Below, one piece after another: positions 54,481 through 64,000 of a stretch of DNA of 64,000 nucleotides. This DNA is from Amanita rubescens (taxonomy: Eukaryota > Basidiomycota > Agaricomycetes > Agaricales > Amanitaceae), in contig WION01000171.1 in the NCBI GenBank assembly GCA_015039365.1, positions 48,187 through 112,186 on the forward strand. Direction: 5' to 3'. A model generated the notes under the pieces. The model saw only the letters and a program-made list of their open reading frames with translations. It ran no database searches and was not told the origin of the DNA. Each line of letters opens with the position of its first letter. Within the stretch, counting starts at the first letter, position 1. Position numbers and translations under genes: made by a program.

Positions 54481-57466
54481 CCCTGAACACAAAAGGGCTG
54501 GCGGATGCTATAGTTACAATTGTACAGGTTTGCGGGCCTCACGCACTTGACTGGTTTCAGCGACATATGTCGTTCAGCTTCATCAAGGAAGTCGCAAACA
54601 TGACACTGCCCTCAATAGATATAGGGTACTCCTATGTTGTCAAGGGCGACCCGTCGGGCTAGTCTTCCAACTCTAGACCAAGTTCTTCGTTCCATTGTAG
54701 TAGTTCCATATCGTTATCAGATATGCGCGTACAGCCTCGTATTGACACCCTTACACTATCAGATCGCTATGGGAGAATCACATACGTGTCAATTAAGCTC
54801 TTGGCAACACAGAACACGTACCTTTCCGGTCACTTCGCATGCGCAGTTATACATAGAAGGCATAAAAGGTCAAAGTTCCCATAGAGGCAAAATTAGTTAC
54901 CATATGTGCGTCATAGGCGACGTGGACACGGCCGATTCTCTACCGCAGCAATTTTTACCCGTCCGGATTGAATCAGCTTAGCCCCTATCCCTCGGGAACC
55001 TTACTCACCGTGCCTCGACCGACAGCTGACATATGAGCCGATGACATCCGTTCATCACGATTCCGATGTGCCCGATCAGGTTCTTGTAGACCATTGATCG
55101 ACCGGCGACCTGGACACTTTGACAATTGCCACGTCATGCGCATAGAATCGGATGAATTGACTGCGGATTGCATACGACCGATTATGATTACGGTTCTGCC
55201 ACGGGCAATCGGAGGCAAAGCGTCGACCTCCACAGTAGTTCGCATCTGTCAACTTCAAGTGATATAATTAGTGCATTGGCATGACAAGGGGCACGAGGCT
55301 TCCGCACTGGAGCTACTTGAGACCTGACTCGAGGTTTCAAGCTTGAGGATACCTGATATGCACGTTAACCGTGCCGCATGTCGGAGGAAAAGCGGTTACT
55401 TCGTGTCATGCCAAAAAGACACGTTGCGTTTGTATACAAATTTAGACGTTTCTTTGTCCTCGGTGTTAGTGTTGCGCTGCAACAATTTCATACGTGTTTC
55501 ACAAAAACACTAGCACTTTATTGTATTCAACTACTTGAACCTAGTTATGTACCTAAGCTGTACGTTAAAAAGTGCACCTATGAGGACGACAGTATGTACG
55601 TATGCTGCAAGGATAAAACGCCCACAGATCCACACGCTTCTAACCGTGTCGGATACGAACAGCGAGTGGCAATAAGAAATAATCGCGAAGATGACAAAAG
55701 GGGCTTTTGAAAGGATGCTGAAAAAGAGATAAAGTTGTGGAAACGAGTGTGGGCGTTTAGTAATGCGAAGGAGTGGAGAAAGTGGACAGTAGTAGTATCA
55801 AATGGATGATGCACGGTAATAAAAGCGACTGGCGACCAAGGATGTCGAAGTCCAGTGAAGTGCATCATGTGCGGGGAGGGTCGGGGAGTGGAGGGGGTCG
55901 TTTAAGAGATCTTGTAGGCGTATATATACAGAATCTAGGTTTGCTTCTTCAGTCCGTTTCTTTATTTTGTTTATAATCGAGTACTTGAGGAGAAAAAGAG
56001 GGCAACGCCACTCAAGAATGAGTAGTCTGTGGACGTGAACGTGTCAGGGCATGGAGCAGGGATGATCAATCGCCTGTGGGTTTGCATCAATACGGGTAAT
56101 CAAGCGAGGGAATAGAAGACATACCTGACGGGAATTGCACGTCGCCGTTTGTCCCAGCCTCGAGGCACTGGCATGGAACAAGACAAGAGAGTGGTACCAA
56201 AAAAAAAAAAACCCGAGACCAAACCCATCGTAATACTTGATACAGTTTTTGGCAATAAAATTAAGAAAGAATCACCGACAAGACGACGCCCCAGGAAAAA
56301 AACGAGGTGAAGCAAGCGCCGCCGAAGTTATATGATATAAAAGGGAAATGTGAACTGAATAAAATGTGGATAATAGGTGAAATGTAATGTTCGTGTTGAA
56401 TAGTGTCACAATTGCGTAGTGCTGCGAAGACCGGGATCAAAGTCCGATGTACCAAGAGGGAGGAACAAGACGTCGAGAAATGCAGCACAAGTACAGGTGT
56501 CGTCTCGGAGTCCAGAAGTCGTTGCTGTTGGTTGACCCTGAGAGGTGAGAGGTGAGGAGGACGACGGGGATGTCGACCTGAGGCAAGCAAAAGACGCATA
56601 TCGAGTATCGGAGGGATATAAATTAGACACTAAGCAAGGACCAAACGATGATGCCCATTTTCCCCCTTTTGCCCGCTCGCCTTGTTAAATGTAACGAGCG
56701 GGCAGTAATCAGAGGCGTCCGGCGAGAGCGTTGATAGTATATACACAAGGAAGGGGTAAACAACTGAATCTTGGCGATCCCAATAAAGTCGGAGAGTCGA
56801 GGAATGGAGGATATAACCGCCTGCGAATCGAGTTGGCCGGACTGCGATAATACCTTTTGTACAACCGTTGGGGAAAATGGAAGAAAAGCGCTAATAACAC
56901 ATTTGGCTTTCGGTGAGAATGACGGAATAGATGAAGTTGAGATGAGTAATGGGAGAAGCAGGGGGTGTGCATGTCGTCGCAAATATGGGGCGAACACGCG
57001 AAAGCATGGAGTTGTCCTGAACGAGTTACCGAGCCGGGGAATAAAACCGTAAGGATACACTAAACCAGAATAGTAAAAGTTGAAGAGCGCTGCGGTTCAT
57101 CTTGATGTTGTTGCATATAATTGAGGCTGGGGCCGTCGTCCATTCGTCTATAGCATGTGTCGGTGGAGTGTCGAAAAGAGGTCATCTAGATGCGCAACGA
57201 GAAGCAAGGGGTGGAAGAGCGGGTGTTGCGTAGCGTTGATACTGACGATAACGACATGCTGTTTTTGGCCTCGTGGGAACGGAAAATTGGTCAAGGAAAA
57301 AATCGGAAATGGTCGGAGCAGCTACCAGGAGCCCCTATTAGTGCCACGAACGTCAAAAAAGATCCGGGTGCTAAAGGCAGTGTGTTATGACACTAAACGC
57401 CGACAAATAAAATGTGGGCGAACCTCAACAATTCTCATTAATAATGGTTAAGAATAAAATAGCTGT
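54481..57466. other. intergenic, no gene supported
   Basis: ORFs at 54634-54981, 55378-55710, 56623-57060 and others show no splice-consistent extension or similarity. A 13-base adenine run lies near 56198. Part of 56000-57466 may be the 3' UTR or terminator region of the downstream minus-strand gene. Confidence 0.35.
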
Positions 57467-58799
57467 TCAAATGAACAGCGGATCGGGCAGTTCGTCCGGA
57501 CTAGGCGAGTTCTGGAACGACGAACTCGCAAAGTAGCCTGCCACTTTTTCGGCTGCCTCCTTTTCAAATTGCCTCTCCCTAGCTTGCGCAGCAGCAGGAG
57601 TGAAGTCACGAGCAAATTTGGGCGTTACGGGCTGAGATGTCTTGAACGGCGAAGAATATGCGTGTAGAGGAACCTTTTTTCCAGCACCAGGCGTCTTGGA
57701 TAATTGGAAAAATGTCGAAACGCTGGGGTTCCACCCCGAAGAGGTGTCTTCGTCAGAAGACATGTGGAAAACACCCTCGCTGGGGCTTCGTTTGTGCTTT
57801 CGCGCGCCCTGGCGGCCCTTTTGCTGAGGCGCCGATAACGGTGCGGAAGGCAACGAGGGGAAAAATCCAGTAGCGGGCGCAGTACGGGGGCTCGTATTGA
57901 ACTTGTTCTGCACCTTGGGGCGGGTAGGCGTAACGGGGGGTTCATGGTCGGACAAATCACCTGCATCGGTCATGTCATCGCATATAGGGAAGACGTCAAA
58001 AGCGATCGTGCCAGCAGTCGAAGAGCGCCTGCGCTGCTGCTCCGTGGGCATATGCGACTGTGCAGGATCGGAACGAGAGAGGTTATGCGCATGCGTACGG
58101 GTAGTGATGGGGGGTACAGGAATGGCCTTGCTGGAGGCAGGGGAAGGCGAGGGTGGTACGGCACCTGCCTGAGGCTGCCTGCGACGAGCCAGTTTCCCGG
58201 AAGGCTTGGAAGTCAGTGTAGGCGGAAGCTTATGAGAGGATGCGTCGTCGAGGAAGGGATCAAAAAGATTAGCGGTTTGCGAGTTTAGGACGTAAGGACC
58301 CTCTGCCTGCGAGGTCTTGGTTTGTGGTAGAGTAGGAGGCGAGGGTTGACGGGCGGATCTGCTACCGCGCAACGAGTTATGAGAGGTGCTCCTGAGTCAA
58401 ATCCATATGAGCAACTCCCAATCATGCGCATCTAGTCAGAATGATTCACCTAGGTAAAGTCCTGGGGTTGGCATTTGTCTTGTCCTTGGGTTGCTTTGCG
58501 TGAGCACGTCCGCGCAGCTGGGGCGACGGGGTCGGAGATGGAGCGGCTGGCAATGGAAGAGCCTTATCTGCAACGACAGAATTTGGCAGCCTAGGCCTAG
58601 AAGCGACCTTCTGCCTTTGTTGTGCATGAAGCTGACGATTATGATTCGGCGAGGGACGAGGTGGTTTTGATAGCGAAAGCAAACCAGGTGTTCGGGTTGG
58701 TTGGACAACGACGACCGGGGGAGCAGATGGGTTACGTCTGTGAGAGTGTACGAGCGAAGGCGAGAGAGGGAGCATGGGGTGTTTGTGAACGAGCATCAT
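57467..58799 (-). CDS. Proline/serine-rich protein with C-terminal PNRC/Edc1-like decapping motif
   Basis: Two exons (58450-58799, 57467-58391), about 424 residues. Most of the chain is disordered: Pro, Ser, Arg and Lys rich with many SPxxK/TP sites, and an acidic patch CDDMTDAGDLSDHEPP. The C-terminus reads EKEAAEKVAGYFASSSFQNS then PSPDELPDPLFI. That AG..F.NSPSP..LP.P.F pattern is the short linear motif of PNRC/Edc1-type proteins, which bind the Dcp1 EVH1 domain and activate mRNA decapping. The role is inferred from the motif alone. Start at the ATG-ATG pair at 58799; the second ATG (58796) is equally possible. Confidence 0.72.
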
Positions 58800-59827
58800 G
58801 GTGGAGAAAGATAGAGCGAGGGAGAGGGAGTATTAGACAAAACGGGCTTCCTCTTTTGGTTTATTTTGTATTATTGATATCTGGTGGCGTTTCGCACCAC
58901 ATGATCGGCTCTTCCGCCGAATGTTCCAGCGTTTCTGTTCCAGCATGTGAACATTCTCACATCGCTTGCCCTTACTAGCTGCCCTCGGAACTCTACTGTT
59001 ATTGTCTGTTCCATAGGCACCGATGCGGTCTTTTCATCTTGCGATAAGTCTTCGGACACGTTGCTGCCACCCTCCGCGGCTAGATCCACATAGTACAACT
59101 CATAAGGCAACAGGGCTATGCCATTCTGGCCCTACTGCACAGCTCCGATCTGACATATACGAATCCATTATCATCATAACCCCACCGCTCCATATACCGT
59201 AGTTTTCCCCGCTTGTGCCCGTTCACTACCCTATCATATCATATCATCACGTACTCATATCCAAAACCTTCCCATCCTGAAGGTACAATAATTTACCTTG
59301 ATCACCGCTTCCGAGCGCCGAAAGCATATCTTGCAGGTCAATTAGCCTGTGGGTATCAAACGTCGGAATTAGACTATACCTTTGCGGTCGCCACCCTGGG
59401 GTCACGAGGCTCCCCAATTCGCCGCTCACTTCGCAACGTCTTGAGACCAGGGTAGCCCTCCAGGGGACTCTCGTAAGCGCAGTGTAACAAAGGTACAACT
59501 CGTTCATCTAGATTAGCATGCGCCAGTCTACGGCATGCTACTATCCTTATACCCTTATCGTCCCCCTCCCCAACAATAGCACAATGCTTCAGCTTGAATA
59601 ACACATACATAACACGAGGCACTATCAACGTTTTCTTCTTGCTTCTCTATTACCAATGCTCTTGTCATTCAGACAACACGGGGCATCAACGTCTATTACT
59701 AAGTACGATTCAATCTGTGGCCGTCCTACATAGATTATTGTGAAGAAATTACCGCGGTACGTCCGGCAGCAACAAAAAGTGCTAATGTATTGAGCGTCCC
59801 TCAACTCTCCCTGAGATCACATGAACC
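58800..59827. other. intergenic, no gene supported
   Basis: Contains an ORF on the minus strand (58871-59110) with a GTAAGG donor-like site but no start exon or acceptor partner, and short plus-strand ORFs. 58800-58860 is the pyrimidine-rich (on the minus strand) leader of the PNRC-motif gene. Confidence 0.35.
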
Positions 59828-61673
59828 TTAGTTCGCAAGCAGCATTTTCCGGGGATCCTCAATGTATTCTTTCACTTTCACTTTAAGGGCAGATACAACA
59901 ATCAGTCGCCTATCCGGCTTCTTTACGCGAGAAATACCTACCAAGGAAAGTAACAGCTTCCCGGCCATCTAGCAGACGGTGGTCATAGGTGAGCGCCACT
60001 ACCATAATGGGCCTAATGACGATCTGTCCATTGACGACCACGGGCTTTTCTTTGATCGCATGCATACCTGTCACATGCACAAAGGGCCCATTTTTGGCTT
60101 AGCACAACCTAGGATTGCATCATCGAGGGAGAAAAAAACGTACCTAGTACGGCGGCCTGTGGAAGATTGATAATAGGCGTGCCATAAAGCGAGCCGAAGA
60201 CTCCGCCATTAGAGCTACATCACGAATAGAGCCAACGTTAGACTAATGACGAAAGCCCCAGAACCACACCACGTACATAGTAAAAGTACCACCGGACATA
60301 TCTTCCAGTGTGAGCTTACTGTCTCGTGCCTACCCAACGACACGTAAGAGGAGCAGAAATACCGCAATTCTGATAGAGCCATACCTTCTTACCGAGATCG
60401 GCAATTTCTTTCTCGATCTGAACGAAATTCATGGCCTCAGCGTTTCTAACGACAGGGGTAACAAGCCCCTTGGGCGTCGCCACTGCAACGCTTAGATCAA
60501 CAAAATCGTGATACACAATCTCATCGTCTTCGATGTAAGCGTTAGCAGCGGGAATTTCTCGCAACGCGAGAGTGCACGCCTTTGCGAAGGCGCTCATAAA
60601 ACCGAGTTTTACGTCATGTTCTTTTAGCACTTCATCCTTGTATTTTTTGCGCATTTCCATTAACGACGACATATCGATCTCGTTGAACGTAGTCAACGAG
60701 GCTGCCGCATTTTGAGACTCTTTCAGGCGCTCAGCAATGCGCAGGCGCATGCGACTCATCTTGACCTGAAAAATGCGTTAGAGGCGCGCCGCTGAGCATC
60801 TTGCCGAGGACATACTCTCGTCTCATTGCGTGAGCCTGGAACGACTGCAGACAAAGGCTTCTCTTCCTTTTTAGGCGCTTTCTCAAGATCCTTCCCCTTT
60901 GTTGCTTCCTTTTTCACCTCCTTTGGCTTTTCTGATGGTGCAGGTGGCTCTGGTAGCTTCTTATCTACTTGCTGGTCGGCAGGCTTTAGCTTCTCCGTTT
61001 CAACAGCTTGCTCTTCCTTTGGCGGCGCAGGTGCAGGAGCTTGATTGAAGCGAGACGTAAATAAAGATAACCAAAAAGCGGATAGATCGCACACATACTC
61101 TCGCCCACCTCACCGGGCTCAATGACAAACAGATCTTGTCCGACGGCGACAGTATCTTCCTCATTCGCCAACAACTGCACAATTTTGCCTGATTTCGGTG
61201 CATTTACCGTCACGTCGATCTACCGAACCATCAAATCTCTCCTTGAATCCTGTCACGTTACTTTTAGAATGTACCTTGTCCGTTTCAATAGTAGCAACTT
61301 CCTCGTCTGCAGCTACGGTATCTCCGACTTGTTTTGACCACGACTTGAGTGTTCCCTCGCTAATAGATTCCGCCATCTGAGGGACCTTTACAGTCTCGGC
61401 TGATCGTGAACGTACGCATCACCATGCTATTTCCCGGTCGTATCGAGACGGCACCCACTCACCCTCTAAAAGCCTCGTCGAATGAAACTGGGCTCTCCGC
61501 GCATAGATGTTTGCTGTCTCCCTGCATCCAAAAGACATATAAGATCGAGATTTGCGCAACGCAGCCGGCGCAACTCACCATGCTTTGAACACGCCGCGAG
61601 CAGCAGCTCCGCTGTGGCGGGCGTGTAGAAGGCCGCGACCACGCGCGACCGCAATGATGTGTTTTGACAGCAT
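59828..61673 (-). CDS. KGD2: Dihydrolipoamide succinyltransferase, E2 of 2-oxoglutarate dehydrogenase
   Basis: Ten exons, all phases consistent, give 435 residues. A mitochondrial presequence ([20 protein letters not shown]) precedes [20 protein letters not shown] and the lipoyl site [16 protein letters not shown] (Lys in ETDK). A Pro/Lys/Glu-rich hinge ([20 protein letters not shown]) leads directly to the catalytic core [20 protein letters not shown], with no obvious E3-binding domain, as in other KGD2s. The acyltransferase motif [13 protein letters not shown] supplies the catalytic His and Asp; [12 protein letters not shown] is the end. It forms the 24-mer core transferring succinyl groups to CoA in the TCA cycle. 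Exon ends are 61579-61673, 61463-61521, 61275-61399, 61099-61219, 60816-61039, 60385-60765, 60277-60329, 60144-60214, 59942-60067 and 59828-59880. Confidence 0.95.
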
Positions 61674-63346
61674 GGAGAAACTAGAATACGTCAGTCGGGT
61701 ATGAGTGCACAGTTGTAGTTCCGGACGGCGGTTGCTGGCGCTCACCGGGATGTAATTTGTTTGTCCCTTGTTTTCCATCGTCGGCTTTTGCCTGTACCCG
61801 GACCCGGAAGCGGATCTTTATACTATGCCACTAGGCGCTGGCCCTGCTTTGAGCTCTTTCTCGGCGACGTACGTATCCGTATTCCGCGATGATTGCACAA
61901 TGTCATTTGATCATCTTTGCGAAATTTGGTTAATCAGAAAATCTAGTAACCTGGTGCCATTAATTGAAAAGTTTGTTGAACGCAACATCCCCTGGTGTTT
62001 TCTTGGGGCCCAGAGTTTGTGGTACCGAATATCATGTATGTGCTGGCCATCACAGCACTCTTGGCTACTCTAGGTTTATCGGACATATTTTTGTTGCCCA
62101 CTTGGCTCTCCTCCTATGAACGCAGTCCACATGTGGGTGAGCTTCATAATTTTGCTAACACCCGTGGCCCTTGACGCATATGCATATGCGGCACGGTTTC
62201 GATATTTCACTGGCATCCGTGGCCCCTAGTTACAGGTAGGTATACGCGACGTGGTTTCGACGTGAAGCTCATTCATTTCCTGACCTCGAATATCATTGGA
62301 TGAATTGCATATTCCGCCCAATACGGAACCGTTCACTCGAAACTTATAACCTTTTCCGCAATTGGAGAGCTAAAAGGCAATATAAGCCTATGGACTAGTC
62401 ATTGCAAAATCACAAGTGCCACCCCTGAGAATATATGCTCATGGGATGTGTACATGTGAAATATTACAGGTAGACTGTGACGAATCTGATGAGACAGATT
62501 CAAACTATCATCCTTCTGCGCACGGCTTCTTCACCTGGCGACTCTGTTCTAACCTCGCAAAGAACATGATAATGCTACTCTTGTATGTGTTTCAGATGTC
62601 GTGGGTGTCCCACATACCACCAGGCCACCCTCCTAGCCGCAGCCTATCATGACCAGAAAGGCAAATCGATGAGACGAGAGATTGGCGTAGATGCACACGC
62701 GACGAACAATGGGGGATTTTGAATTGAACTTCCATTTAAATCGGACAATGCAATTTGGCTGTCTCGCCGAGCATCACGGAAGTAAAGAGGCTCGGAACGA
62801 TGGAGAACATGCATGAAAAACGCATTAAATCGTCAACACACGCCAGGCGGATATGTAGCATGGTTACTTGGGGCCCCAGAGTAGGAAAAGTGTCATCGCC
62901 ACTGGCAGTATCATCGCTGTCAGCCTAGGACATTTGATGGCCGTCATACGATCGAGCACGTTTTCGTCTAGAAAAACGCTCGACACATGTTTTCTTGTAT
63001 CCAACAAGTTGACTGGGATAGATAGGGCCTCATTCCAAGTTATTCCAAATCGAAAATTCGGAGAGTTGCCTTGGAGCATCACAAACTGGCGTGCAATATC
63101 ATGGCTTCATGTCCGCCACCTTCAAGGCATCCTCAACACCTGAGGTTGTCGGTTAGAGGCTGGCGAATATCTCCATACACCCACATCTAAATTTCATCAT
63201 TTTTGCAACTATCGACTGCAACGTGTTACTGCGACATGTCAGGGCTGCGTTGCGTTTTAGTGTACTAAAATGTATTAGGCCGTCATCGTGTCCTTTAAAA
63301 TTTCGTTTTAAATCTATAAGGATATACACCAACTCATCCCATACAG
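61674..63346. other. intergenic, no gene supported
   Basis: Upstream of KGD2. ORFs at 61768-62073, 62416-62652 and 62864-63143 (both strands) are unrecognised. The short direct motif catccgtggcccctagttac / acccgtggcccttgacgc near 62160-62230 is a small imperfect repeat. Nothing else stands out. Confidence 0.35.
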
Positions 63347-64000
63347 TTAGATCAATTTTAGAAGGTCCCCCAGAACACCCATAGCAGTAACGGCGGCACC
63401 AGCGCCGGCTCCTTGAACAATGAGAGGTCTAGGGCTATACCTCTCCGTATGGAACATGATGATGTTATCCGACCCGCCAAGGGAAGTGGAAAATGGGTGA
63501 TCAATGGGGTACCTAGTTCATTCACCCTTCAGTGTTTATCCGAAATTGACTAGGATCAAGAACGCACTTTTCCAACCCTGCTTTGACTTGTCCGTTAACA
63601 GCATCTACGACACCGACAAATCTTAGGACTTTGCCTTCAGCGCTAGCTTCTGCCCTAAGTTTCGAGAACTGCGCATCAAACTCCGGAAGGCGCGCGATGA
63701 ACTCGTCGCCTGTGGGGATACCTTCTAGAGCTGAAGGAATGAGAGAGGCAGTCTGTACAGTGGCGAATGACTGTAATTCTGGAAGCGATACTGGTTTGAT
63801 AGAAAGTGTTGAGATGGTTCGCGATAAGATGGTTAATTTTCTCGCGACGTCAAAGCCGTTAAGATCGTCTGCCGGATGAGGCTCCTATCCAAGAGTTATT
63901 CATAGCATAGTGCATTGTAGCATGGAGGACATACAGTGTAGCCTTTTTCCCGTGCTGCTTTGACAATAGAAGAGAAAGTCGGTCCGTCAGGCTTGCCCGT
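63347..64000 (-). CDS. HOM6: Homoserine dehydrogenase, C-terminal part (5' end outside window)
   Basis: Three exons are visible; the gene runs off the right edge. The retained part reads TGKPDGPTFSSIVKAAREKG, YTEPHPADDLNGFDVARKLT, ILSRT, then FVGVVDAVNGQVKAGLEKYP and DHPFSTSLGGSDNIIMFHTE, ending AAVTAMGVLGDLLKLI. DP/DLNGFDVARKL with the preceding Lys-containing helix is the catalytic region of homoserine dehydrogenase, which makes homoserine from aspartate semialdehyde for methionine and threonine synthesis. The NAD(P)-binding Rossmann part is missing only because the window ends. Last intron about 63511-63565 with a GTGCGT donor. Confidence 0.93.

Noticed and set aside
55378..57060. Several ORFs on both strands
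   Set aside because: Low-complexity or biased composition, no introns that extend them, no similarity; probably UTR or intergenic.
58871..59110. Minus-strand ORF with an acidic segment and a GTAAGG site upstream of the PNRC-motif gene
   Set aside because: No start exon, no matching acceptor and no recognised homology; more likely 5' flank.

Overview
The window reads as nuclear DNA of a filamentous basidiomycete, most likely an agaricomycete. Nearly every gene is split by 45-65 bp introns, codon use is mixed, and several families are typical of that group: HGDLRG-type tyrosine-kinase-like kinases, GT61 glycosyltransferases and M43 secreted proteases. No rRNA, tRNA, CRISPR array or intact transposon was recognised. 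Exon joins were inferred by hand from splice signals, reading frame and family similarity.

Region 1 (1-19.4 kb) is an accessory repeat array. After the 3' end of an unknown gene (to 772) come five minus-strand copies of a two-exon family. Each has a conserved N-terminal 'head' exon, a phase-0 intron and a charged coiled-coil exon (A 1253-2510, B 5412-6664, C 8325-9796, D 11586-12963, E 15694-18422). Decayed head fragments, repeated non-coding blocks and a second duplicated module (about 4.1-5.1 and 14.36-15.2 kb) lie between them. Copy E has a complete protein kinase domain joined to its coiled coil, giving a head-coil-kinase gene of seven exons (807 residues). The array abuts LSM8 (19278-19658), and a decayed 3' piece of LSM8 lies inside the array at about 14.0-14.2 kb, so the array probably grew outward from the LSM8 side.

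Region 2 (19.3-38 kb) is mostly conserved housekeeping: LSM8, divergent from a triose-phosphate/nucleotide-sugar-type transporter; an RMD1/YagE (DUF155) protein; a small unknown; a 15-exon MFS transporter with 8-nt and 16-nt microexons; a GT61 glycosyltransferase; histone H2A, divergent from the ATP synthase assembly factor ATP10; and SEC24, with an N-terminal WW domain and an apparent one-base frame break.

Region 3 (36.8-42.1 kb) is a direct segmental duplication carrying the 3' end of SEC24 plus a secreted M43 metalloprotease. Both protease copies look intact; the second SEC24 tail is a pseudogene. A BolA-type iron-sulfur factor follows.

Region 4 (43.7-54.5 kb) holds three intact HsbA-like genes without signal peptides. 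All share one TATA-box promoter layout and a conserved GC-AG intron. A decayed copy, a possible older relic and a degenerate kinase-like gene lie among them, followed by a membrane protein.

Region 5 (57.4-64 kb) has a proline-rich protein ending in a PNRC/Edc1-like decapping motif, the mitochondrial 2-oxoglutarate dehydrogenase E2 gene (KGD2), and the 3' part of homoserine dehydrogenase (HOM6), which runs off the end.
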